From Vanrija pseudolonga (taxonomy: Eukaryota; Basidiomycota; Tremellomycetes; Trichosporonales; Trichosporonaceae), in contig NC_085853.1 of assembly GCF_020906515.1 (NCBI RefSeq), positions 124,001-188,000 on the forward strand: DNA of 64,000 nt, read 5' to 3'. Of the stretch, positions 50,301 to 61,034 are shown piece by piece. How positions within the stretch are numbered: position 1 is the stretch's first letter; each line of letters opens with the position of its first letter. Both the position numbers and the translations under genes were made by a program. A model generated the notes under the pieces. It worked only from the letters and a program-made list of their open reading frames with translations, was not told where the DNA came from and ran no database searches.

Positions 50301-53119
50301 TCGGGTCAAAGCTGAGCACGCTGTCGCTGATGTGTGGCGAGTCGACACGCGTGAGTGGGGGAGAAGCCTCGCGGGGGTTGGGCTGCCACGCGCGGATCCG
50401 CTCCGCCATGGCCGATGAGCGATGGGTACGCTTCTGCGGCTCGTCGACGGGAGGGGCGGCTTCGAACATTTGCACCACCGACTCGCGTAGAGGCTCGCGC
50501 CGGGCAGCCGGTGGCTCGCTGCGCGGGAGCGGAGTTGCTTTGCCCTCGGGTGTCCTGGGCCCGTGCAAGGCCTGCACGCGGGACTGGACGACGCTGAGTG
50601 GTCGCTGCTTGCGAGGGGGACTCTTGGGCGGGAGGGGCGGCGGTGCGTCCAGTCCACCCTTGGCTGGAGACGGCGCCTCGACCGTTCGTTCGCGGTCGTA
50701 CGCAAGGATCTCGACCGAATCATCGCCAGCGCCATCGTACGCCAGCTTGACAGACTCGGCATCCTCGTCCTCGACGGTGGCGCCGTCGTAGGCAGCCGAT
50801 GACGGTGGCGATGGCGAGCGTGGCGGAACGTGCGAGAGGCTGAGACTGCTCGCGCCGAGGTGGTTGGACGCCAGGAGGTACGGGCCGTTATGCGACTGAG
50901 GCAGGCTGTGGTACGTCGTCTGGAACGAGCTCTGGTTTGAGCTACTCGACACGGGCGTGCCGGATCGGCTGGCGCTCAAGACTTCCTGGACCACCTCACC
51001 CGGACGGACATTGGTCAAGGATAACACTTCAGCGTTGACTGGACCGCCGCCAAACTCGTCTGGCAGTGGGGGAAGAGGGCTGCTGCGGCCAGAGTAGGGG
51101 CTGGCGGGCGGGAGCTCGGGAACGCCGAGGTCAGCTGCACCAGGGTCTGATGCTGGCGGCGGAGTGTCACGGGGCACGTCGGGCAGCGCGCGGTTTAACC
51201 TCGGTGCAGCGGCAGTGATGGATCCCCGACGCAGCGTCGAGTTGGCCATATCGAGGTCTCCACACCTGATCCACAGGTCGCCGAGCTTCTGCACAGGCTG
51301 GTCTGGGAGGTCGGCCTCGCCTCCCATGATTGGAAGAGGGTCGCTAAGCTTCGGGAATGTGGCATCGCGCGGCGTGAGGACTGGCAGCTCGGGCTCCTTG
51401 CCTCTGCCGTCCTTGTTCGCCAGTAGCGTATCCCTGGACGTCAGTGGTGCACATTCGCCACACTCACCAGATTGCGCCAACCCATCCCAAACGTCCATCG
51501 ACGCCGTCAACGCAAATGTGCTTTTTCGAGCCGTCGACGAACACCATTTCGAGCACCTCTGCTCCAATTCCCTCTGGAACGGACGGCAGGCCACGGCTGC
51601 CCGCCTCGTCCCTGCGAAGGGAGTGGATCGAGGCACAGTCCACCATGGACAGCTTGACGTCTGGCGGCGTGCCAGCCGGCGGCGGCTCGATGGCGGAGAA
51701 CGGCGTTGGCAAGCCGCTCATCACGCCTGATATGGGGCCGGTGGTCGGTGCGAATGCCACAGCGAGGGTACGTGACGACAGGGTGCCCCACGCATTGACC
51801 CACGAGCCCCATGGGTGTGCGGCCGTGGTGCGCGACGCCTCCATGTACAGGATCGGCGTGGACCTGATGGCCTGTGCGTTGTTAGTTGTCATCAGCCACA
51901 TGGCAGTGCCACTCACATTCGGGTCCATTGGGGCACGCGGTGCGCTGCCCCGCCGGTCGCGGAGGACGATGCCGCCCTGCATCTCGGAGCCTACGCGAGG
52001 TGGTGGGGAGAAGAACTGGCCGTCCTCCTCGAGAGAAGAGTAGCCGTTTGGCTGGTCGGCATGCAGGCCTACCGCGCCTGTTCCCCAGCCGGTGTGACCC
52101 TTGTCCTTCTCCTTGTGTTTGTGTCGGAATCCGTTGAACACTTTGCCGATTTCCTTGAACGGCGATTTCTTCATAGGTGACTTGATGGGCGAGACAGGTG
52201 AGCGATCGATCGACGGTCCGGCCTGGGGTGAGATGCTCGAGTCGCGCTTGCGGAAGGCGGCGAAGGGCGACCTCTTGCTGCGCGGTGAGTCTTCAGATCC
52301 GCGCGAGCCAGGCTGGTAGGCGTAAGCTGCTCGAGGGGGCGTGTGCGGAGTTGCTGACGCTATGCCAGGCGCTGAGAGGTAAGGGTCGCGGTAGCCATGA
52401 CTCCTGCCCGGGCTGCTTAGAGGTTGGGGGAGAGCGATACCGCCTCGAGGGGAGCGAACGGCCTGTGGCAACTGCTGCGCGCGCATGTTCTGCGACGGGC
52501 TAAGCGGCTGGTACGGCTGAGGGATTGGGATGGGGCCTGCGGCTGGCAAGGGGCGGTCGGTGGTGAACAGCGCCCCCGGGGATGGCCCCCTGCTGTCAGG
52601 TGACAAGGCATTCTCCCACTGCTCGATGACCTGCCTCGCCGAGCCTGGGGCGGTCGAGAGCCGTCGATAGTCTGGCGATTCGTCAGAGTACATGCTCTCG
52701 GTGCGCTCGGGGACAGGTACACGGCGGATGCGGGTGGGGGTGTAGGCGAGCTCTTGCCTCGTGGATGCCGGGGAACGGGGGAGTGCCCGTCGCACAGGCG
52801 ATGGCGATGGTGGACCGCCGTAGTTTTGGTTACTGTTATCCTCGTCGTCGTCGCCCTCGTCGGCGCTGAGGCCGCCGTAAGCGTCGTCGCTGGAGGCGGT
52901 GTCGAACTCGTGCGACCGGCGGCGGCTCGTCGGTGTCGGGACGGCGAGGTGGTTGTCGACCGTGTGCGCCTCGTAGCCCCCCTTGACGGAGTGGGTTAAC
53001 GACGGAGATGTCGGCGCAGTGGAGCGCGAGTCGGCCGTCTGGTCAGAAAAGTAGTCGGACACGGTCGCCGACGAGACCGTGATGTGCGAGTGGCGAGCGG
53101 GCGAGTGGGGGGGAACCAT
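47399..53119 (-). CDS. Large conserved fungal protein with PH-like and coiled-coil regions, unknown function
   Basis: Five exons, 51917-53119, 51468-51871, 48213-51433, 47612-48174 and 47399-47575, join in phase to 1855 residues. The N-terminal 370 residues are disordered with basic patches (PIKSPMKKSPFKEIGKVF, HKHKEKDKG). Residues about 375-540 look ordered and PH-like: ILYMEASRTTAAHPWGSWVN, LAVAFAPTTGPISGVMSGLP, DVKLSMVDCASIHSLRRDE and EVLEMVFVDGSKKHICVDGV, ending WVGAIW at intron 2. A long Ser/Pro-rich middle follows with many PPLPPKSP-type sites. The C-terminus is a coiled coil (residues about 1560-1790). The last exon ends PRYLLGGN and is reached by an acceptor at CAGTAG/GAG. Role unknown; a membrane or cortex scaffold is a guess. 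Confidence 0.82.
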
Positions 53120-53784
53120 GGTGCCGGGACGCAATGTTTGTTTGCGTCGGTCGTCGTTCCAGTCGTAGTCGGTCAGCGGTAGCGGGAGCGGGTAGGGATC
53201 TGTAGGGGATAGGGGAATTCCTCGTCAAGTCGATGTCGGTCGTCGGCAGCCGTCGAGGAGGCAAAGTCGCTAGTCGCCGACGAAACACACTACTACTATG
53301 CACAGGATGAGGAGACGATGCGGAACAGCTGTAGGCAACGGGCAATGTTGGTGTCATTCCTTGCGGGCGGTGGTGTGCAGCCCTTGCACGCCGGGGTTTG
53401 CCACGTGACGGGCCAGCCAAGCCCACTGGCTAACCTCAGCCAGCTTGCTCGCTGCCCTCTGGTTGGGGGATATCGGGCCAGCCACTTGACTAGAATCTCA
53501 GGGACGGAAATGGCGGAGGGGAAAGAAAACAGGCGCGGATGGGCGATTATGTAACAGGGCAAAGTGGCATACATTGCTTATGTAAGGGAGGAAGGTCGAC
53601 ATTTTTCACTCTTTCCGGCCACCTTCCTTGGTCGAGAAAGAGCGAAAAGTCTGGCGACAGGTGAGGAGGGAGGCACCTACAGCACCCGTACGCTATGGTC
53701 CTCGCTGCTCTATGCTAGACCGTATTGCTCCCAACACCACCATGCAGATAACCCACCGACAAACTCAGAAAACATCTAATTCTG
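53120..53784. promoter_or_regulatory. Upstream region of the large minus-strand gene and of the tRNA
   Basis: 665 bp. It must hold the promoter of the gene starting at 53119. A polypurine-free C/T-poor stretch (53520-53640) has higher A+T than the surroundings. I see no ORF or element worth naming. Confidence 0.35.
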
Positions 53785-53869
53785 GGGCGTGTAGCTCAGT
53801 TGGTAGAGCGTGTCATTAGCATCTTCTACCTAGTTGACAAGGTCTTTGGTTCGATTCCTAACTCGTCCA
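53785..53869 (+). tRNA. tRNA-Ala(AGC) with 12-nt intron
   Basis: Cloverleaf with D stem GCTC/GAGC, a perfect anticodon stem TGTCA/TGACA and loop TTAGCA-T, anticodon AGC at 53818-53820. A 12-nt intron (53822-53833, TCTTCTACCTAG) lies one base 3' of the anticodon, the canonical place. Internal promoters fit consensus: A box TAGCTCAGTTGG (53792-53803) and B box GGTTCGATTCC (53848-53858). The discriminator is A. Two pairs are mismatched: T6-T67 in the acceptor stem and T51-T63 in the T stem, so a weakened or decaying copy is possible. Mature length is 73 nt without CCA. Confidence 0.85.
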
Positions 53870-54365
53870 GCATTCGTTTTTGGGTTGCGCGAGGCGTAGA
53901 GGGACGCGATTGGAGGAGGGGTGGGTGAGGGAGGAGGACGAGGGAGGGGCAGCTTGGCGGCGGTGGCACCACCAGCGTGCGTGCGTGTTCTGCCACCGCC
54001 TCGCTCGCGCACTGATCGCCCCGGCTGTGCTTCTGGCACTGCGGCTTGTCCATCTTCTGACGTCGACGCTGTTCTGCATCCATGTCGTTTCTCTCTCTCA
54101 TTGTCATTGTTCATTCTCTGTCGTCGCCTCGTCGAAAGGACCTCGAAACCACAAAAAGTCGCTCACTCCCACCACGTGTATGGCCCTGGAGCCCCGCGCT
54201 AATTAAGGAATCGGATCGACCAACGCGTCGTCACTGCTGCAGCGCGCGCCGCGTCGGGCTGGCTGGCTGGCTGCTTCACTGCCTCCCTCGGCGTCCCTGC
54301 CCTCTCCCTGCCCCCTCCCTCCGCCGCCCGCGTCACCGCCGCAAGCGAGCGCTGCCGTTGCAACA
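53870..54365. promoter_or_regulatory. Upstream region of chitinase gene
   Basis: 496 bp between the tRNA and the chitinase ATG. The last 100 nt are pyrimidine-rich with CTGGCTGGCTGG repeats near 54260-54275. No other feature is seen. Confidence 0.35.
53877..53881 (+). terminator. Pol III terminator (T5)
   Basis: A run of five T residues eight nt after the tRNA discriminator base, the standard RNA polymerase III stop. Confidence 0.75.
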
Positions 54366-56158
54366 ATGTTCAAACACAACCTCCTTGCACAGCACATGCT
54401 CCGAGGTAAGAGGACTACACCTCCTCCCTCCCCTTCTCCTTCTCATCCCCCCAAAGACCCACACGTCGACGAGCACCACCCACCAAAGCCGCCGCGCGTC
54501 GTCCGCCGTACAGAGCCAGACCCGCAGACTTCGCACATTGTATTCTGGTACTACATCCTCGCAGGCTGCGTCCTCGTCCTCCTCATCTCACTCTTCCTAG
54601 CGCGCAACTGGATCTTCCCGCCGCACCGCGCGACAGTCATCCCGTACAACGACGAACAGGTCACTCTGCAGCAAAGCTACCCGCCACCACCACCTCCAGA
54701 CAACATGTCGGGCAAGAAGCACGTCGGATACTTTGTACGTCGTTGGCCCGATGGCACCGCTGACACACCAAGGTCAACTGGGGCATCTACGGCCGCAAGT
54801 TCCCGCCCCAGGAGATTCCCAACCAGCACCTCACGCACATCAACTACGCGTTCGGCAACGTCAACAAGGACTCGGGCGAGGTCGTCCTCTCCGACTCGTG
54901 GGCTGACGTCGAGATCCACTACGAGGGCGACAGCTGGAACGACGCGGGTACCAACCTCTACGGTTGTCTGAAGGCCATTTACCTGCAGAAGAAGGCGAAC
55001 CGGTGGGTCGTGGTGTGGTGGCGTGGGAGCCTGGGCTGACAGCGGCAGTAACCTCAAGGTGCTACTCTCCATTGGCGGATGGTCGTACTCACCGGTGGGT
55101 AATGCGTGTTCGCCGTGTCTAACCCGCCCAGAACTTTGCCAACATCGCCAACCCCCAGTGGCGCGCCAAGTTTGTCGAGTCGTCGGTCAAACTCGTCGAG
55201 GACGTGGGACTGGATGGGTGGGTTCATGCACCACACACGTCGCTAACCCGCACAGCCTCGACGTAGGTATTTGCTGCGCCCAAGACCCACCTACACCCCT
55301 AACCCCCCGCAGATCGACTACGAGTACCCCAAGACGCCGTCCGACGCGCAGGCGTACGTCGCGCTTCTGCACGAGCTTCGCGGTGCGCTCGAGCAGCTCG
55401 CCCAGTCCAAGGGCCGCAGGCAGGGGCAGTACCAGCTGACCGTGGCCGCGCCGTGCGGGTCCGAGAACGTCCAGGTGCTCCAGATCCAGGCCATGGACCA
55501 GGTGCTCGACTTCTGGAACCTGATGGCGTACGACGTGGGTTACCCCTCCTCTATGTACCCAACTGACGCCAGTTCGCCGGCTCGTGGGACCAGAAGGCGG
55601 GCCACCAGGCCAACCTGTACGCCGACGACCCGAACGCCAACTCGGTCGACCGCGCAGTCAAGGCGTACCTCGCCGCCGGCGTCCACCCGAACAAGCTCGT
55701 GATCGGCATGCCGCTCTACGGGCGTGCGTTCGCCAACACTGACGGCCCCGGCGCGCCGTACAATGGCGTCGGGGAGGGCTCGTGGGAGGCCGGCATGTGG
55801 GACTACAAGGTGCTCCCGCAGCCTGGCGCGCAGGAGATCAACGACCACCGCCTCGGCCTGTCGTACAGCTACGACCCGTGAGTGGGGCAGCAGCAGAGAC
55901 CAGCTGACACCGCGCAGTGCCAAGCGCCTCATGATCTCGTACGACACGCAGGCCATCGCCACCCAAAAGGTCCACTATATCCACCAGAACGGCCTCGGCG
56001 GCGCCATGTGGTGGGAGCTCGACGCCGACGCATCCGAGGCCTCGGGCCGCGCGCTTGTGCGTACTGTCCGTGAGCAGCTCGGCCAGCTCGAGTGGCGCGA
56101 GAACGAGCTGGGCTACCCCGGCTCCAAGTATGACAATCTCCGCAACGGCACCATCTAG
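54366..56158 (+). CDS. Membrane-anchored GH18 endochitinase
   Basis: Family 18 glycoside hydrolase that cuts cell-wall chitin. Eight exons (54366-54734, 54773-55002, 55049-55094, 55132-55217, 55256-55262, 55313-55534, 55573-55877, 55918-56158) give 501 residues. Instead of a signal peptide it has a cytosolic Pro-rich start and a single membrane segment [20 protein letters not shown], so it is a type II protein with the enzyme outside. The barrel has [36 protein letters not shown], the catalytic DGLDIDYEYP (Glu is the acid), [20 protein letters not shown] and [11 protein letters not shown]. The catalytic motif is assembled from three exons, one of only seven nt. An in-frame GTAAGA just after codon 13 could mark an extra optional intron. 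It is convergent with the chitin synthase gene. Confidence 0.94.
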
Positions 56159-56444
56159 ACTGCCGCCGCCTGTAAATAGATTTTATACACACGAGTTATA
56201 CAGTGCTCAAATGCGATTCATGTAGCGTTGCCGCCCAGCCAGTTACCAGCACCGGCGGGGATGGCTATGCTGTGGCATCCATTGTATGTGGTTCGACTCC
56301 GACTCGTGGGATTGTCCAGGGCTGTGGCTATGGGTATCTATCTATGGTCATCATGCTGAGAGGCGTGGGTAGGGGGTGTAGCGGGGCACACATTATATGC
56401 TTGTCCTTGCACAAGCGCTGTAGTAACACGTTGTGGGTGGCCGC

Positions 56445-59400
56445 TTAGAATCCGAAGAAGCGGAAGATGAGGTAGAGCAGGCAGCCGATGAAGCGCATGA
56501 CTGAGAGGAAGAGCACAGAGTAGAAGATTGCAGTCTGGGGGTGTCAGTGGCTGAGAAGCGAGAACCAGAAGCCAACTCACAAGATAAGGGTTGAACGTCG
56601 ACTCTGTGGCAGAGACAAAGTGCTTGCCGAGCCAGTCGGTGAACGCGCTCGAGGTGAAGAGCATGATAACAAGCATATTGCTTCCGAGGAAGAGAAGCAC
56701 GACGTTTGTACTGGCGGGTTAGTTGAAGACCACGGATCTCGAACCCACCGGAAGTTCCTGTCCGAGTCACTGCGCTTGGTCTCGGCGCTTCGCTTCTCCT
56801 TGACCTCCTTGGGCGGGATACGCATCTCGGAGCGAGCCTGCTGCCAGAGCGCCTCGACATCCTCCTGGCGTGTAGGGAGGGCGACCTCGGCCATCTCCTC
56901 GCCGTTCTTCTTGACCGTCTTGGCCTGGCCAAGATCCTTGCTGTTACCGTTATCACCCTTGGTACCCCATGACACGTCGTGCAGGTTGCAGAAGGCGTAA
57001 ATCAACAGGATGTTGACGTAGGAGGGGAGAAGGAACAGGTACTGGATGAACGAGGTGAGCATGTGCCATGGGTCGAGGTACATGAGGGATGAGATGATGT
57101 AGAGGCCGTACGTTGCCTGGTGGGTTAGAAAGGACCTCGAGGAAGGAACCCACCATAAGAGACATTGCGAGGGAGAGGAAAGTTCGGTTCGAGAAGAGTC
57201 CTCTCCAGTCACGCCATCCGTCGGCCGTGTGAGGGACTGTCTGGTATACTGTCCAACCGGCACAGTATAGCAGGATACCTTGACAGGCGGCAAACAGTAG
57301 GATACACAACGTGTACATGAAGTTTGCACCTTGAGGACGGTTTCCGAGGGAACAAATGAGGACGACGAAGATGATACCAATGTAGACCTTGTTGAAGATT
57401 TGGAAGATCTCGCTTCCGGCGCCGCCGAAGGGATCCTTGGCACCCGAGATGGACGAGTCGATGAGGAAGTAGAATGCGAGGTAGAATGAGGAGACGGAGA
57501 GCCAGTTGAAGATGAGGTTGATGAGGTTGTAGATTGTGAGGAATTGGAGAACCAGTTTGCGGATAATGTTGTGTCCCGACGTCCAGATGCGCCAGAACGA
57601 GTACAGGGCGTAGAAGGAGGCAAAGATGGAACCGTTGAGCCAACGACGACGCTGCGAGATGAACTCTGGTACGCGTGCAGGCACGTCGGTGGACGCCTTG
57701 GCCGACTTGACGTATTGCAGGCGCCACTTGGCGTTCTTCTTGGTGACAATCTCAAAGGCGAGGATACGATCCTCTGCCAAGAACTTGTTCCTGTCGAAGA
57801 TGGACGCTGGGGGAGCGCCGGGCAGGTTCATGAGCTCTCCGTGGAAGTACGAGGCGAGGGGGCCGGTACCGTCGGGGTGGTTGCACACGGCCGCGTAGCG
57901 GTACGCAGAGAAGGCACCGGGCAACACTGAAATGAGACCAAACACCGACTCAAAGGGCTTGTCGAGAGTGTTGGACATTTTGTACTCAAAGTTTTGGCCG
58001 GCGACGAGAGGGTTGAGAAGGTATCTGCCCCATTTCCCAGTATCGGCGTAGATCTCGCCACAGGCGCCGCCAACGTTCTTGTGCTTCTCAAAGACCTTGT
58101 ACAGGTCGTAGAGACTGGTTCCACTGGGCTTGGTACCCACGTCGAGCAGAATACAGACGTTGGGTTTGATCTGGGGGCCAAAGGCGCTGAGGGTCAGTGA
58201 AAATCAACGACTGCCACACTCACTTGAAGAACCAACGGTGACTGTTGAGCTTCTTCTTGTTGGCCTCCTTGAGACAGAAGATGTACTGGACCGGGGTACC
58301 GCCGAATCCGACCTCGCCAGTGTCTGAGACGATGATCTGCGACGTGTACTCGAAGATGTGCGCCTGCACCTCTTTGCCTGCAACAGTGTCCTTGGCGACA
58401 CCCTCGGCGTAAACACCCATGAGCTGCAGGATCTTGAGGACACGCGTGTCACAGACCTTGCGACCGTCCGCCACAATACACACGACAACCTTCTTCCAGG
58501 CACCGACGCCCCAGGTCTTGGAACGCGTACGCGAGTTGAGATGATTGATGTTTTTGATGACGGCGTTGAGGGTTCTGAGGAATAGGTGACCGTCTTCGTT
58601 GTACATTGTCATGACAACCTGCGAAAGTTAGGCAACACATACTCCAGGCACCTACAAAGAGCTCAGTGCGTCGACCATACAGGTACGGCCTGAGGTTGAA
58701 CTTGCGTCTGAGAAAGTCGTCCGGGTCACATGTGGCCGCAGAGTAGCGCATCTTCTCCATCTCGCCCGGCTCGGCGCCAACCGCACCAGTGCTGGTTGGG
58801 ATAACGGGCCGGGGCACGGGCACGTCCATGACAAGGTTGCCATTGAACAGGGGGATCTGCTTGACAACACGGCGGGCCAGGAGGTTCTCGCGGGCAGCGT
58901 GCCAGTGAGATGAGCCGGAGAATCCCGGGCTGGCCGGCAGCTGGCCTCCGCCCATCATTGGCGATGGAGGGTACGTGTTGACACCGTACAGGCTGCCCGT
59001 GGGGGCAGGGGTGTTGTTGTAGCCTTGCGAAGGAACGATGGCGCCGACATCATACTCCTTGGCCGCGGCGCCCGGGAGGTGGGTGTGCGAGTCGTAGGAC
59101 TTGTAGTCGTCTGCAAAGTCGTTGCCATGGTACCCTGCGGTGTAGTCTGTGTAATCGGGCTCGTCAGGCGGCGTGTTCGGATACGTGTTGGCGGACCGAC
59201 CTCCTCCGTGGTTGTCGTACCCTTGGTCGTAGTGGGGGTCGTGGGAGTGGTAGCTCGGGGACGCCTGGAGCTGTGGCTGGGACACTGGTGACCGTCCTTG
59301 TGGTGGGTAGATCTGGGACATGACTGGTTGTGGGTGTGATGGTGATGGTGGCTCGTAGTGGTGGTTGACGGTTGACAGATGTGAACGATTGTAGGTATCG

Positions 59401-59753
59401 GCTCGAGTGCCGTAGTGTGGTGTGCTGCGCTCTGCGCTGCGGTCGAGGTGTGGAGATGTGTAAGAGGGGGATGGGCCAGATGGGCCAGATGGACCAGGAT
59501 GGGAGGGTGAAGGGTGCTGCTGATGCTGGTGCTGATAGGGGGCCAGTGCGAGATGGGGTGCCGACCAGTTTGTACGCTGGGTCAAGGTAAACGAGGGTGA
59601 GGAAGGAGCGTTGGAATAGACGTCCGAGTGGGTCGAGCGCACACTGTCGCGCCGAGCAGCTTGCTGAGGCTGATGCTGTGCCGTACCGTCGTAGTCGTGT
59701 ACAGGGACAATCTGGACCGGAGGGTCATAGACTGAGAAGAGGTCGTAGCTCAT
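56445..59753 (-). CDS. CHS: Chitin synthase (division 1, class I-III type)
   Basis: Processive GT2 enzyme making chitin from UDP-GlcNAc at the plasma membrane. Exons 58656-59753, 58224-58618, 57154-58186, 56749-57116, 56581-56710 and 56445-56534 give 1037 residues. The first 300 residues are disordered and Ser/Pro/Tyr/His-rich. Conserved N-terminal blocks [14 protein letters not shown] and [10 protein letters not shown] lead into the catalytic domain with [64 protein letters not shown] and the product-binding QRRRWLNGS. Seven or so membrane segments follow with SWGTKG in the loop. The final two short exons encode the last membrane segments ending FRFFGF. All motifs are intact. The exact class within division 1 needs phylogeny. 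Confidence 0.95.
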
Positions 59754-61034
59754 GGCGGCGGCGGCGGCGGCGGCGGGCGCGGTGGGTGGCCAGCGTGTGG
59801 TCGTGTGGTGTCAAGGGTGGCTGCGACGAGCTTGGCCGCAGTAGGCAGGCAGTCGGCGTCTGAGGCGCGGCGCTAGGCCACTACTGTGCATGCACCTGAG
59901 CGGAGAGAGAGCAGGCGACCTGAGCCAGAGCCCAGCGAGGCAAGTGCAACAATGTTACTGCCCCGTGCGCGCTGGCTGGCTGCGACGGGTATTGTGATTG
60001 AGATCGTGTCGCGCGTTGTTGCGAGTAGTGGCTTGTGCGTCGTCGGGGGCGTCGCTTGGCGTTGCAGGTGTCAAGCTGGTCGAGCCCGTGGCGTGTCGAC
60101 ACTGTTGCGTTCGGGAGCGTCAATTAGCACTTGGCACTGACCATCGTGGCGTCAAAGTCAAGGACAAAAAAGTCAGTGGAAAGCGAGTGAGCATGGGCAG
60201 CTTTGTCTCGAGGTGGTCGAGAGATATTTGTGCTCCATCGCGCAGTAGCATGACCGCGAGTCAGTCACCGGCCTGCGGCGGCGTCGACGGCGAGGGGTGA
60301 GCTTGTCGAAGAGAGAGTACGACGAAGAAGGATGGGCAGGAGGTATAGTCGTTCGAGTGGGCTAGGGCAGGCAGGCAGGACAAGAGGCGTCGCGGGCCGG
60401 AACACAAGGGGGGGGGGGAGGGGAGCAAGAAAGCAACAAAGGGCGGCTCGGCGGGCGGGTGGAATGTGGATATGTGGAACCCGCAGCCGCTGTTCCCGCC
60501 AGGCGTCAATGTGCCCGCGGCGGTAGCATGGCGGGGAAAGTTATGCCCGGGTCCTGGGCCGTCCTGACGCTTGTCCTGGGCGAGCAATATCGCGCAGGAA
60601 CGAGCCATCGTCACGTTTCAGGCGCAGACGCACCACCAGACGCCGTCGTTGGCGCGGCACTGAAACGCGTCGTCGACGCGACTGGCCCGGCGCGGCGGCG
60701 CGGCAGGCTTCCCATCCAGGAGTTGCTGCTGCTGTCTCCGCGGCACCACTACGTAACATTTTTATTGATGCGCGCATTATGCGTATGCGTACTATGCCTA
60801 CGTACGTACATGGCTGGACCGGGCTGGACTGGAAAGAAGACTTCGGGCAGGGGAAGGGGGGGGGGGGAAGTGATATTGGTGGGCGATGTGATGGGCAGGC
60901 AATGATAGCAGTTCTGCCAGGGGGTGGCCCGTGCTGGGGCTGTACAATGGAGCGCGTCGTGTCAGTCAGCACAGACCACCTCGTGAACGACGGCGAGGCC
61001 ATCAACCACGTCGAGCACTGACACGCTGACACGC
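59754..61034. promoter_or_regulatory. Divergent region between chitin synthase and Gly-rich protein genes
   Basis: 1281 bp. A (GGC)n run of about 22 nt abuts the chitin synthase start codon, so its mRNA leader ends in GCC repeats. G-runs lie near 60410-60425 and 60845-60870. ACGTACGTAC-like alternating sequence is near 60795-60812. No gene is supported. Confidence 0.4.

Noticed and set aside
48704-50791. 695-codon plus-strand open frame opposite the 1855-aa gene
   Set aside because: Antisense shadow of a long Ser/Pro-rich exon; no motif of its own.
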